Counted from the stretch's first letter, positions 18,732-27,743 are shown. The stretch: 64,000 nucleotides of DNA from Kiloniella laminariae DSM 19542 (GCF_000374005.1 NZ_KB893135.1:124001-188000); one strand, 5' to 3'. The notes: generated by a model from the letters alone, not told the origin. Numbers and translations are program-made.

Positions 18732-19475
18732 ATGCTGGGTGTCATAGGTGCCATGACCGAAGAGGTTCAGCTGCTGCTGGCGGAACTAACCGAGACTTCA
18801 AGTTCGGTTCATGCCGGGATCACCGTCACCTGTGGCAATTACAAGGGCACGGAAATCGCGCTGGCCCAGTCGGGCATCGGCAAGATCAATTCCACCATCT
18901 GCACCCAGATGATGATCGACCTGTTCAAGCCGCAAAAGCTGATCTTCAGCGGTGTGGCGGGCGGGCTGCTGCCCAACATGCAGGCCGGGGACATTATTGT
19001 TGCCAGCCATGTGGTCGAATACGATATGGATCTGACCGCTTTTGGTCGCCGCCACGGCGAGACCCCGGGGCGCGAACGGCTGATCGAATGCCAGCCGGAT
19101 CTGGTCAGCAAGGCCACTGCCGCTTTTGATGCCGCCTTTGACGGGGTCGAGGGCGGCCCCAATCTGATGCTCGGCACCATTGCCTCGGGCGATACCTTTG
19201 TCCAGGACATCCAGAAACTGCGCTGGCTGCAGCGCGAATTTGCCGCGCTGGCAACCGAGATGGAAGGTGCTGCTTTCGGACACACCTGCCGCCTCAACAA
19301 CCTGCCCTTTGTCGTGATCCGCGCCCTGTCGGACTCATCCAGCAACTCCGCCAGTGAAGACTTTGAGAAAAATCTGTCCCGTGCCTGCGAAAACTCCTTC
19401 CAGTTGATGGACCGCATGATCCCCACCGCCATGACCGGGTGGGACGGCAAACAGGACCGCCGCAGCGACGCGTAA
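18732..19475 (+). CDS. mtnN: 5'-methylthioadenosine/S-adenosylhomocysteine nucleosidase
   Basis: 247 residues of the Pfs/MTAN family, which hydrolyses MTA and SAH to adenine plus a thioribose in methionine salvage and methyl-cycle detoxification. The N-terminus MLGVIGAMTEEVQLL carries the catalytic Glu11 (E. coli Glu12). Also visible are SGVAGGL, the ATEMEGAAFGH substrate block and the catalytic Asp in RALSDSSSN. Length is normal for the family (230-250). The gene is a stand-alone unit after a 257-bp gap that contains only the tentative small frame. Confidence 0.93.
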   Translation: MLGVIGAMTEEVQLLLAELTETSSSVHAGITVTCGNYKGTEIALAQSGIGKINSTICTQMMIDLFKPQKLIFSGVAGGLLPNMQAGDIIVASHVVEYDMDLTAFGRRHGETPGRERLIECQPDLVSKATAAFDAAFDGVEGGPNLMLGTIASGDTFVQDIQKLRWLQREFAALATEMEGAAFGHTCRLNNLPFVVIRALSDSSSNSASEDFEKNLSRACENSFQLMDRMIPTAMTGWDGKQDRRSDA

Positions 19476-19539
19476 AGCTGTCTTACTCATCCCCGGCTCA
19501 CAAATCTTCAAAGCATGACATCTTCAGCGTCTGAGCTCC

Positions 19540-20577
19540 CTAGCACCTTGACGCCAGAAAATCTTTCACCGCGGCATAGAGTTCAAACCGCCCCTCCTCC
19601 AGATGCATCAGGTGTGTGCCGCCGGGCAGCTTGCAATCCTGCCTGATCCGGGCAGAGGCAAGCGCAGCCATCAGCCACTGCGCATCGTCGTCCCGGGTGA
19701 TGCTGTCCCACGCGCCACGCACGATCAGGGTTGGCGCGGTAATCCTGCCCGGATCATAGGGCAGATCTCCGCTCCAGGCGGCGGTTATATCCGCCGTCGG
19801 GCCTGTGGGGATTTGCACCGCAGGAGGGCTGCGCATGGCACTTTCAGGGTCACTGGCAAGATATTCTCTGGCCCAGGGAGCGAAATGGCGATCCAGCAAC
19901 ACGGGGGCCTGCCCCGCAGGCACATCGGCAATAAAGCGGCTGTATTGCTGGGCTATCGTGACCAGACGGCTTGGGCAAAGCCGGTCCGGCAGTTTGGTGG
20001 CGGTCTCTGCTTCATCTGTTTTTCTCTGGGCAACAGGGCCGAACAACACCAGACGATCCAGCAAATCGGGATGCTCTCCGGCAAAGTGACCCGCGGGAAT
20101 GCTTCCCCAGGAATGGGCCAGCAAAGAGACCCTGCCACGTCCCTCGGCGCCCTCCTGTGCCAGAATAAAATCAACCGCCCGGGCAATCTGCCTGCTGGCT
20201 TCGGCCATGCGGCCCCTTATGTCTGATATGGGAATATCAGATATGGGTATGTCAGATACGGGTATATCAGATACGGGTATTTCGGGGGAGGAGACGTCAT
20301 CCCCGCCGGATCGGCTGCAGCGGTCATACCCCCCGGACTGGCCAAATCCGGCAAAGTCCAGTCCCCAGACTGAAAAGCCTGCCGCTGCCAGATCGTCCAT
20401 CCAGGAGTGGCCGTCAAAGGGAAAAGCAATGGAGCAGGCACTTGGAAAGGTGGCACCATGGATATAAAGTACGGGGCACCTCTTCGCCAGATTTTCCCCC
20501 GTCCCTGCTGCGGGCTGGTGACAGAGAAACAGCTCCGGCTCGGCTGCTGCGGATAAACGATAACTTTTGTATGGCAT
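19540..20577 (-). CDS. Alpha/beta hydrolase with a pentapeptide-repeat insertion
   Basis: 345 residues. An N-terminal region (VLYIHGATFPSACSIAFPFD, WGLDFAGFGQSGGYDR) leads to the nucleophile elbow SLLAHSWGSIPAGHFA (S-x-G variant H-S-W-G-S), then LIVRGAWDSITRDDDAQ with the acid and a C-terminal His in GGTHLMHLEEG. Residues of about 99-118 are a tandem (V/I)SDIP repeat inserted between the cap strand and the helix before the nucleophile. AGGAAAAG precedes the ATG. Substrate unknown; probably an esterase or lipase. Confidence 0.88.
   Translation of the reverse strand: MPYKSYRLSAAAEPELFLCHQPAAGTGENLAKRCPVLYIHGATFPSACSIAFPFDGHSWMDDLAAAGFSVWGLDFAGFGQSGGYDRCSRSGGDDVSSPEIPVSDIPVSDIPISDIPISDIRGRMAEASRQIARAVDFILAQEGAEGRGRVSLLAHSWGSIPAGHFAGEHPDLLDRLVLFGPVAQRKTDEAETATKLPDRLCPSRLVTIAQQYSRFIADVPAGQAPVLLDRHFAPWAREYLASDPESAMRSPPAVQIPTGPTADITAAWSGDLPYDPGRITAPTLIVRGAWDSITRDDDAQWLMAALASARIRQDCKLPGGTHLMHLEEGRFELYAAVKDFLASRC
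20222..20281. repeat. 15-bp tandem repeat inside the hydrolase gene, four copies
   Basis: Four 15-bp units (20222, 20237, 20252, 20267) with the core TCAGATAYGGGTAT encode (V/I)SDIP on the minus strand. The length keeps the reading frame. Confidence 0.92.
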
Positions 20578-20672
20578 CTTCTTTTCCTGAAAGGCTTCAT
20601 CACAGATCAGGAAGACTAGACGAAGAGCGCGACAAAGTGCTTCGTCAAAGACCGAACAATTGTTTTTTGAAT

Positions 20673-21617
20673 CTAGGATTTCAGCACGGCGTCGTGCCCC
20701 TGTTGTGAAGGGCAGTCTTGTGCGATTTTCAGCAGCCAGTCGCGAAAGGCGCTGACCTGTGGCAGGCGGGCTTTTCCCGCTGGACTGACAAGATAGTGCG
20801 CCCCGATCGGCAGGGGGTCACAGGCCACAGCCGGAACCAGACTGCCCATCGACAATTCGGTGTTGATATAGGCCAGGTTGGCCAAGGCAATGCCGTGTCC
20901 GGCCACCGCCGCCTGAATCGCGGTGTCATCATGCTCGAACCGCAGCGCCCGTTCCAGATTGATGCTGGCCCCCGGCAGCTTTCCAGCCCAGCTGCGCCAG
21001 TCGCGCCCGGTCGGCTCGTTGAAGATGATCTTTTTTTCCGCCAGTTCTGCCAGCTCAAAGGGACGCTTCTGATCCAGAGAAACGTGGTCCAGAAAACCGG
21101 GCGCGCAGACCGGTAGTAGCCACTCAACCATAATCATCTGTCCGTTTTCGGGCACCACTGCCCCGGCGTCATAAGGGTTTCCCAGCCGATAGATGATCGA
21201 GGCATCAAAAACCCGTCCCGGCAGCTTATCCGGATAGGTCACAGTCTGCAGACTGATCGGATGATTGGGATGTTCAGCCTCATAGCGCCCCAGGCGGGGC
21301 ATCAACCAGCGAATGGCAAAGCTGGTCGTCACCGAAAGAGTAAAAAGCGGCACGGCCTCACGTAGCTCTTCCGCCGTCTGGGCAATCTGCAGCAGGGCAC
21401 TATCCGTTGCCGCATAAAGACGCCGCCCCTCTTCGGTCAGTTCAACCCCGCGATAGCCGCGGATGAACAGGCTGCAGCCGATATAGTCCTCCAGCAGTTT
21501 GATCTGGCGGCTGACGGCTCCCTCGCTCACGCACAGCTCGGCAGCAGCCAGCTTGAAACTCAAGTGAGTTGCAGCGGCATTAAAATGACGAACAGCGGTC
21601 AGGGGTGGAAGCTTCAT
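20673..21617 (-). CDS. LysR family regulator (GcvA-like)
   Basis: 314 residues. The N-terminal helix-turn-helix MKLPPLTAVRHFNAAATHLS followed by ELCVSEGAVSRQIKLLE and LFIRGYRGVELTEEGRRLY is typical of the GcvA branch. The C-terminal domain is a type 2 periplasmic-binding fold (TLSVTTSFAIRWLMPRLGRY). It is transcribed divergently from a class V aminotransferase with 160 bp between them, the classic layout for a LysR activator and its target. The inducer is unknown but is probably a metabolite of that enzyme. Confidence 0.92.
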   Translation of the reverse strand: MKLPPLTAVRHFNAAATHLSFKLAAAELCVSEGAVSRQIKLLEDYIGCSLFIRGYRGVELTEEGRRLYAATDSALLQIAQTAEELREAVPLFTLSVTTSFAIRWLMPRLGRYEAEHPNHPISLQTVTYPDKLPGRVFDASIIYRLGNPYDAGAVVPENGQMIMVEWLLPVCAPGFLDHVSLDQKRPFELAELAEKKIIFNEPTGRDWRSWAGKLPGASINLERALRFEHDDTAIQAAVAGHGIALANLAYINTELSMGSLVPAVACDPLPIGAHYLVSPAGKARLPQVSAFRDWLLKIAQDCPSQQGHDAVLKS

Positions 21618-21666
21618 GATTTTTATCGTCTTTTACAGAAAAATTCATGAAACAGCACAGCACAGG

Positions 21667-21683
21667 CTTTACATTAAGTAAAG
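21667..21683. promoter_or_regulatory. Candidate LysR operator
   Basis: The palindrome CTTTAC-ATTAA-GTAAAG contains the LysR-type T-N11-A pattern. It lies between the divergent regulator (start 21617) and the aminotransferase (start 21778). Confidence 0.55.
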
Positions 21684-21777
21684 TTATGGAGTTTTAAAAT
21701 CGTTTGATGGACAGCCTCGGCCTGTGATTTAACAGAGGTAACAACACCCTCCTTCTTTCTCGATCACAGGCCTTGCT

Positions 21778-22980
21778 ATGTCCCGCTCCTTCGAACTTGA
21801 TCTTACCAATAATCTGGCCAGAATTTTCAGCGACACCCCCGGCAAGGCCAATGTGGCGCACCTTAACAACGCCGGATCGTCGCTGATGCCCCAGATGGTT
21901 CTCGATGCCCAGCTCGACCACCTGCAGCTGGAAGCAGCCATTGGCGGCTACGAGGCGGCAAAGGCAAAAGCCCGCGAGATCGAACAGGTCTATGATTCCA
22001 TCGCCCGACTGATCAACTGTCATCGCGACGAAATCGCCGTAGTCGAAAACGCCACGGTCGGCTGGGCCATGGCCTTTTACGCCATCCCCTTTCAGGCTGG
22101 CGACCGGATTTTGACCGCCGAGGCTGAATATGCCTCGAACTATCTTGCCTATCTGCAGATGGCAAAACAAAAGGGCGTTTCGGTCGAGGTCATTCCCTGC
22201 AACGAAGCGGGCGAATTGTGTCTGCACAGCCTGCGCAATATGATCGACAAAAACGTCCGGCTGATCTCCATCACCCATGTGCCGACCAATTCCGGGCTGG
22301 TCAATCCGGTCGAGCAAATCGGCGAGATCGCCCGCGCGCACAACATTCTCTATCTGGTCGATGCCTGTCAGTCCGCCGGGCAGATACCGCTGGATGTAGA
22401 AAAGATCCACTGCGATATGCTTTCCGCCACCGCCCGGAAGTACCTGCGCGGCCCCCGGGGTGTTGGCTTTCTTTATGTCCGTTCTTCTGTGCTTGACCAA
22501 CTACACCCGCCGATGATCGACCTCTATTCCGCCAGTTGGACCAGCCCGGATGAATATGTCCTGCGGCCCGATGCCCGACGCTTTGAGAACTGGGAAAACA
22601 ACTATGCCGCCAAGCTCGGTCTGGGTGCCTGCGTCGATTACGCGCTCGAGATCGGCCTGGACGCCATTCAGGCCCGCATCGATGAACTGGCAGGCTATCT
22701 ACGCGCCAACCTGCAGGAGATCAGAGGTGTCCGGCTCCACACCCGCTGCCCGCAGCAGTGTGGCATCGTCAGCTTTGTCATCGAAGGGCGCGACAGCGCG
22801 GAAATGGTCAAGAAAATTGTCGCCAAAGGCGTCAATGTCAGCAGCTCCTCGCCCAGCAGCACCTTGATCGATGCCACCAGAAACAATCTGCCTGTGTTGA
22901 TCCGTTCCTCGGTGCACTATTACAACGACACCCGGGAAATCGACCGCCTGCTCGAGATTTTACATAACCTCAAGAAATAA
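21778..22980 (+). CDS. Class V pyridoxal-phosphate aminotransferase
   Basis: 400 residues of the cysteine desulfurase/isopenicillin-N epimerase branch of fold type I PLP enzymes. Visible are LNNAGSSLMP, ENATVGWAMAF, THVPTNSGLVNPV, the cofactor-contacting Asp195 in YLVDACQSAGQ and the Schiff-base Lys221 in SATARKYLRGPRGVGFLYV. The IVSFVIEG and VLIRSSVHYYN blocks close the small domain. The usual desulfurase Cys loop is not evident, so epimerase, lyase or transaminase activity is more likely. Expression is probably set by the divergent LysR protein. Confidence 0.92.
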   Translation: MSRSFELDLTNNLARIFSDTPGKANVAHLNNAGSSLMPQMVLDAQLDHLQLEAAIGGYEAAKAKAREIEQVYDSIARLINCHRDEIAVVENATVGWAMAFYAIPFQAGDRILTAEAEYASNYLAYLQMAKQKGVSVEVIPCNEAGELCLHSLRNMIDKNVRLISITHVPTNSGLVNPVEQIGEIARAHNILYLVDACQSAGQIPLDVEKIHCDMLSATARKYLRGPRGVGFLYVRSSVLDQLHPPMIDLYSASWTSPDEYVLRPDARRFENWENNYAAKLGLGACVDYALEIGLDAIQARIDELAGYLRANLQEIRGVRLHTRCPQQCGIVSFVIEGRDSAEMVKKIVAKGVNVSSSSPSSTLIDATRNNLPVLIRSSVHYYNDTREIDRLLEILHNLKK

Positions 22981-23347
22981 ACCCAGAGCTCCATTTCCGG
23001 ATTTTCCCACGATAAACGATTTGATTTTATTTCTTTAGTTTCGGAATTGACTGGCTATCCCGGAACAATACCCACTGACCCACGCCTGGTATGATGGCCC
23101 CAGGGTCGGTAAAAGGTAGGTGATCATCTCCGGACTCAACGATACCTTTCTTTTCCGCAAGGGAAGGTTCGCGCATGTTGTGGCACGACTGCCAAGCCTC
23201 AAAGCACAGGATTCAATCGGATCAGACATTCCAATAGATAATTATCAGTTCCCTTCTTACAAAAAACACCAGTTCTGTATGGGTTCTGCAAGTCAAATCC
23301 CCCTTGTTGTTAATAAACAATAAAGAATTCATGATGTATACAGTACA
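22981..23347. other. Gene-poor region left of the IS remnant
   Basis: No intact gene. On the plus strand a frame reads IPEQYPLTHAWYDGPRVGKR, stops at a single TAG (23117-23119), then continues VIISGLNDTFLFRKGR to about 23320. This could be the tail of a decayed gene, but it has no recognised family. No terminator is evident after the aminotransferase. Confidence 0.35.
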
Positions 23348-23564
23348 TTATGAAAATTGATAATTATTCGCGCCTTGCGGTAACAACGGCTCCAGTGCAG
23401 TCCAATTGATCAATCCTTCTATACCCTCAAGCGCGTTCAGCGCAGGATGGTCCAAAAGGTGATGTGTTGCGAAAAGGGCGGGTTGTGTTTTGAAGCTTTG
23501 TTTCATAGCCAAAAAATACTTAATCAATCAGTCTAGGGAAAGGCCAGAGTTTTGCTGAGGTCTC
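23348..23564 (-). mobile_element. Truncated IS5-like insertion sequence (transposase N-terminus and one end)
   Basis: On the minus strand an ATG at 23506 opens 52 codons (MKQSFKTQPALFATHHLLDH, then LEGIEGLINWTALEPLLPQG), resembling the N-terminal segment of IS5-family transposases, before a TAA at 23348. About 55 bp upstream, GAGACCTCAGCAAAACTCTGG (minus strand, ending near 23564) resembles the terminal inverted repeat of IS1106-like elements. Everything after the first 50 codons, including the DDE domain and the other end, is missing. The fragment is a fossil. Confidence 0.6.
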
Positions 23565-23660
23565 TTCAAAAACAAAACGCTTTAAAATTTAATGACCTAT
23601 TAACACAATGACTTTACACTACATACGATGGTATGCAATCAATCCTCGGAGATAGGCCCC

Positions 23661-25424
23661 ATGGCGAAGATAAATAAACCCACTTTAAGTGTAAGTGCCA
23701 AGATTTTAGGAATTGTCACCCTTTGCCTTTTGTCAATTTTCACCATCTCCAGTTTTGCCATATACCAGATGAAACAAATTGGAACCGAGCTGGAATCTAT
23801 TGCTAAACAAGACATTCCCCTTACCAATATACTAACAAACATTACAACTCACCAACTCGAACAAATAATCAGTTATGAGCGTGCAACAAAGTACGGCGAA
23901 CATCTTAAAGACGATTCACATGCCAATGAACTGTACAAAGAGAACAAAATACGCTTCCAACAACAAACCGTTCAGGTTGATGAAGAGATATTAAAAGGTG
24001 AAAAAATTGCCGCAGAGGCTATATCCCATGCCCACACTCCCGCGGACAAAGAAGAGTTCCAGCATGTTCTTGATACTTTAAAGAAGGTCGAAAAAGCACA
24101 CCATGATTTCGATAAACAGGCCAACGATATTTTTCTTTTAATAGAAACGTCTCGAATCAAAGAAGCAATTGAAGCAGAAGAAAAATTTGAACAACAAACC
24201 GGGGCATTAACGCACGAGCTTGAGGAACTGCTTTTTGAAGTTGGAAAATTTACAACCAAGGCTGCTCTTAAAACAGAACAACATGAAATATTTGCTCTCC
24301 GCGTTCTTATTATACTATCAATCAGTATTTTCATTTTCACTACATTCGCTTCAGTCGTCCTGGTTAAAAAAACTATCTCCACTCCGTTAAAAAGCATTGT
24401 CCTTGCTCTCGAAAAATTATTGGCTGGCGATACTGATTCCGAGATTGAGGTCCTAAACAATGATGAGATTGGTAAAGTCGCCCATGCACTGGCCATTTTC
24501 AGAGGGCACATGTCTGAAAACAAGAAACTTCAAGCTGAAGCCGAAAAACAAAAAGAACAGCTCGCGGAGACAACAAAGCAAGCCCGACTTGATTTGGCTC
24601 AAAATTTGGAAGAAGCAATCGGTAACGTTATTCAATCCGTAGCATCCGCAGCAACAGAAATGAACGCATCTGCAGAAGCCTTGAGTGCCACAGCCAAATC
24701 AACTGACACACAAGCTCTTGCTGTTGCTTCAGCATCGGATCAGGCATCACAAAATGTCCAAACCGTCGCGTCCGCCACGGAAGAACTTTCCTATTCAGTT
24801 CAGGAAATCACACGGCAGGTTAAAGAATCATCAGGGATAACAGAACAAGCGGTAATAGAAGGCCAAAATGCCAACAGCACAGTTCAGGGCATGGCTGAAA
24901 TGGCGGATAAAATTGGTTCTGTTGTCAACCTCATCAACGACATTGCTGAACAAACCAATCTTCTGGCATTGAACGCCACCATTGAGGCTGCCCGTGCCGG
25001 GGAATCTGGCAAAGGTTTTGCTGTTGTTGCCAGTGAAGTTAAAAATTTGGCTAATCAAACAGCCAAGGCAACACAGGAAATTTCAACTCAAATTACAGAG
25101 ATGCAAGATGTCGCGGGAAATGCAGCCGCGGCAATTGAAAGCATTAGCAACACGATTAACAAGGTGAACAATATCACCAAGCAAATTTCAGATGTTGCGC
25201 AGGAACAAGAAGCTGCAACACAAGAAATTTCTCGTAACATTCAACAGGCAGCCCAAGGAACACAAGAAGTTTCAAGCAGTATAACCGAGGTTAAAAACGG
25301 CGCTTCACAAACAGAGATAAATGCTCAAGAAGTTCTCGGCGCAACAGCAGAACTCTCGAAGCAGTCAAACGTTTTGAAAAGCGAGATTGACAAGTTTCTT
25401 GTAAACATGCGCTCCACTGGATAA
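23661..25424 (+). CDS. Methyl-accepting chemotaxis protein
   Basis: 587 residues from the ATG at 23661, preceded by GGAG; an upstream in-frame ATG at 23628 is less likely. TM1 is near residues 15-35. A helical ligand-binding region (about 35-215) is followed by TM2 (LIILSISIFIFTTFASVVLV), a HAMP domain (LEKLLAGDTDSEIEVLNNDE) and the signalling domain with the kinase-contact hairpin EQTNLLALNATIEAARAGES. It transmits an unknown signal to CheA/CheW. The gene is visibly AT-rich compared with its neighbours and lies next to an IS remnant, suggesting acquisition. Confidence 0.95.
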   Translation: MAKINKPTLSVSAKILGIVTLCLLSIFTISSFAIYQMKQIGTELESIAKQDIPLTNILTNITTHQLEQIISYERATKYGEHLKDDSHANELYKENKIRFQQQTVQVDEEILKGEKIAAEAISHAHTPADKEEFQHVLDTLKKVEKAHHDFDKQANDIFLLIETSRIKEAIEAEEKFEQQTGALTHELEELLFEVGKFTTKAALKTEQHEIFALRVLIILSISIFIFTTFASVVLVKKTISTPLKSIVLALEKLLAGDTDSEIEVLNNDEIGKVAHALAIFRGHMSENKKLQAEAEKQKEQLAETTKQARLDLAQNLEEAIGNVIQSVASAATEMNASAEALSATAKSTDTQALAVASASDQASQNVQTVASATEELSYSVQEITRQVKESSGITEQAVIEGQNANSTVQGMAEMADKIGSVVNLINDIAEQTNLLALNATIEAARAGESGKGFAVVASEVKNLANQTAKATQEISTQITEMQDVAGNAAAAIESISNTINKVNNITKQISDVAQEQEAATQEISRNIQQAAQGTQEVSSSITEVKNGASQTEINAQEVLGATAELSKQSNVLKSEIDKFLVNMRSTG

Positions 25425-25428
25425 ATTT

Positions 25429-25474
25429 AAGAGGTAGGTCTCAGTCTCAACGACCACAAACCTACCTCTTTTTT
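25429..25474 (+). terminator. Terminator of the chemoreceptor gene
   Basis: AAGAGGTAGGT (25429-25439) pairs perfectly with ACCTACCTCTT (25460-25470), followed by six T. It begins a few bases after the stop codon. Confidence 0.9.
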
Positions 25475-25493
25475 CTCAAGCTATTCGGTCTGT

Positions 25494-26108
25494 TTATTTT
25501 TCAGTCAGCAGTTCCTGATTGACCGCATAAACCACACATTTGCTCTTTGGCGCCCGTGCCAGACAGCTGCGAAAAGCATATTCCCTGACATCATAGTAGG
25601 AAGATCTTCCGGTCGACCGCAGATAGGCATACTGGCCATTATCACTGATTGCAAAAGCCCAGTCCCCCTTTGGATCGTCAATAACATCCGGGATATATTC
25701 GGTTTGGAACATTCTCAGCTGATAGGGGTTGATTTCAAAAGCGTCCGGATTGTAATAACTCATCTTGGCTTTGGACAACTCTGCAGCCGTTTCCTGGAGC
25801 TTGTCTTTATCTTCATAGCCCTGCCAGACAATCTTCTTGTCCAGATCAAACAGGTAACAGCCTTCACCACAGTTATTCATAGCCTTTTGCACGGCTGTAC
25901 CTTTTGGATCTCTGCCACCTGAAGCCTGATACCAGCTAAACTGACCAGTCTGCGGATTGATGACAAAAGCATCTCGGACATCACTGCCATTCGAAAAATC
26001 ATCCTGAGCAAGATACTCCCGGTATGCCACTTTCTGCTCCCCGGTTAGCGACAGCGGACCTGATCCATATTTCTGCGCCGTGACACAACCACCCAACAGT
26101 CCCGTCAT
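25494..26108 (-). CDS. Putative lipoprotein with a likely 5' frameshift
   Basis: 204 residues from the first in-frame ATG (26108), giving MTGLLGGCVTAQ, a lipobox without a proper N-region. Just upstream an out-of-frame ATG at 26145 reads MKILDK, then a T6 run (minus strand, 26121-26126). Dropping one base there would join it as MKILDK-F/V-FALPLMTGLLGGC, a complete lipoprotein signal peptide. The mature protein is hydrophilic with two Cys pairs (NNCGEGC, SCLARAPKSKC) and no recognised family. It converges on the chemoreceptor. Either the T-run varies or the gene is newly broken. Confidence 0.65.
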   Translation of the reverse strand: MTGLLGGCVTAQKYGSGPLSLTGEQKVAYREYLAQDDFSNGSDVRDAFVINPQTGQFSWYQASGGRDPKGTAVQKAMNNCGEGCYLFDLDKKIVWQGYEDKDKLQETAAELSKAKMSYYNPDAFEINPYQLRMFQTEYIPDVIDDPKGDWAFAISDNGQYAYLRSTGRSSYYDVREYAFRSCLARAPKSKCVVYAVNQELLTEK

Positions 26109-26343
26109 AAGGGGCAGGGCAAAAAACCTTATCTAAAATTTTCATATTTATTTCTCTGTTTTTCGTCTGGTCGAATAGCGGATTGATCGAAACCCTTCCC
26201 CTTAATAATCAGGGACACAACAGAAGAAGAACAACTGCTAAAAGAAATTAATCCTCAATATTCCTCTTTAAATAAACACGCCTGCTCATTATCCAGTAAT
26301 AACTTTGCCGTATATTGTCGGGACGGACTGGATTACTGACCTT

Positions 26344-26379
26344 CCCTGTTTATGGCCCTGTTTATGGCCCAGTTTATAG
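26344..26379. repeat. 12-bp tandem repeat, three copies
   Basis: CCCTGTTTATGG twice perfectly, then CCCAGTTTATAG. It lies 45 bp before the start of the following lipoprotein gene, in its leader. The rest of 26146-26343 shows no gene. Confidence 0.9.
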
Positions 26380-26423
26380 CTCTGCCATTGAGCAACGGAA
26401 GGCAGAGATTTGGGAGAGACCAA

Positions 26424-26954
26424 ATGCGCAACAGGACAAAAATTTCTTGTAAGACCCTGGCTTTGTTTCTGATCTTTGTCCTGTTTCCAGCTGCACTTCC
26501 TGCCTGTGCCACATTCAATCCCGCTAAACCGGCCCTGATTACCGAGGTCGACTTCAGTCCGGATGCCCCGATCCTGACCTTTCCGATCCGCCCCCGTCCC
26601 GGCAGTGAAATCTATCAGGACCCGCGCTGGGGCCTCAAGATCATCGAGATCCGGGCTGACGGCAAGAAGATCGAGGGGGTACGGCAGCTGGTATTTTTTG
26701 ATGAAATGAACAGCGGCCCCAGAGAAGCTGGCAAAACAAACGGCGGAACAAACGGCGGAGGGCTTTACATCTACAAACTGCGGTATGGCAAGATGCTGTT
26801 TGGCGATCTCTCGGCTGATGTCGAGCTTCCCTTCATCCACTACACCGCCCCGGACGATGTCAGCCTGCTGGAGATCAGCTACAGTTTTGTCTATTACAAC
26901 GGCGAGATGGCCGGGGAAAGATATCTGCTCCGCGCCTGGCAGATTTTCGACTAG
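26424..26954 (+). CDS. Putative lipoprotein, family unknown
   Basis: 176 residues from the ATG at 26424, preceded by GGGAGAG; upstream in-frame starts lack this and would prepend repeat-derived sequence. The signal peptide LALFLIFVLFPAALPAC ends in a lipobox with Cys at about residue 28. The mature domain looks beta-rich (LYIYKLRYGKMLFGDLSADV, LLEISYSFVYYNGEM). A 12-bp duplication near 26735-26758 gives GKTNGGTNGGG. The function is not recognised. The gene stands alone. Confidence 0.7.
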   Translation: MRNRTKISCKTLALFLIFVLFPAALPACATFNPAKPALITEVDFSPDAPILTFPIRPRPGSEIYQDPRWGLKIIEIRADGKKIEGVRQLVFFDEMNSGPREAGKTNGGTNGGGLYIYKLRYGKMLFGDLSADVELPFIHYTAPDDVSLLEISYSFVYYNGEMAGERYLLRAWQIFD

Positions 26955-27037
26955 AGCCAGCATAAAAAAACAGGTTTGTTTATCTGATTACAGACTTCCT
27001 GCCCCGGAAAGCTCCCGGGTTTCCTGATCATTCCTGC

Positions 27038-27688
27038 TTACCGGGCGGTCATTCTTTTGGCTTTCAAAACATAGGCACGACGGCCTTTTCGCGAACGGAG
27101 ATAACATTCTGCCAGCAACAGATTGATGATCCAGCAGGCCCAGGACATAAAAATATAAACAGGCAACTCCCGCAACCCCAGAACCGGCACAAGGCAGAGC
27201 CCCAGACGCAGAGAGATCGCCGCCATAGTCACCGCAAAAGATCGAACCATCCACTGCCGGTGCTGGTCAAACTGCCCTGACCGGGCAGACAGATACCCCC
27301 GCCAGGTTACATAAAGCCAGATCTGGGCCATCGCCGCAAAACCAAGGGCCGCAATAATACCAGAGGCAGTGGACCAGGCCACCCAGAAGCCACAAGCCCC
27401 ACTCACAGCCACGGCCAGAACATAACTGCGGCCGATCCAGCGGTGCAGGCGTGGCCAACGGTTCCGGATTTCCCCGACAAATTGCCAGGGCCCCAGCAGG
27501 AGTGCTGTCAGCCCTCCGAACACGTGGCTCAGGAACACCGGTTTGCTCGCCGATAAGTTCACCATGATATCGGGGCCAATCGCTGGTGGATCAGGCAGGA
27601 GAAAACGCGCAGAAACAACAGACATAATGGTCGCGGACAGGGTCAGCATCACCCAGATCGCCCACCAGTAAACTCTCAAGGATGCCAT
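27038..27688 (-). CDS. DUF2306 family membrane protein
   Basis: 216 residues with about six transmembrane segments. DUF2306 landmarks are visible: the PRLHRWIGRSYVLAVA block and HRQWMVRSFAVTMAAISLRL, whose conserved His residues may bind a cofactor or metal. The function of the family is not established. Its leader contains a duplicated 19-bp element. Confidence 0.85.
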   Translation of the reverse strand: MASLRVYWWAIWVMLTLSATIMSVVSARFLLPDPPAIGPDIMVNLSASKPVFLSHVFGGLTALLLGPWQFVGEIRNRWPRLHRWIGRSYVLAVAVSGACGFWVAWSTASGIIAALGFAAMAQIWLYVTWRGYLSARSGQFDQHRQWMVRSFAVTMAAISLRLGLCLVPVLGLRELPVYIFMSWACWIINLLLAECYLRSRKGRRAYVLKAKRMTAR

Positions 27689-27704
27689 GTCATGTTACCC
27701 GTCC

Positions 27705-27743
27705 CGAATTAAATTCAACTTCTCGAAATTAAATTCAACTTCA
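27705..27743. repeat. 19/20-bp direct duplication
   Basis: CGAATTAAATTCAACTTCT (27705-27723) is followed at once by CGAAATTAAATTCAACTTCA (27724-27743). It lies 17 bp upstream of the DUF2306 start. The stretch from 27744 to 28128 holds no credible gene. Confidence 0.85.

Noticed and set aside
26289-26963. Minus-strand frame of 224 codons
   Set aside because: It is antisense to the lipoprotein gene, which has a proper signal peptide and ribosome site.
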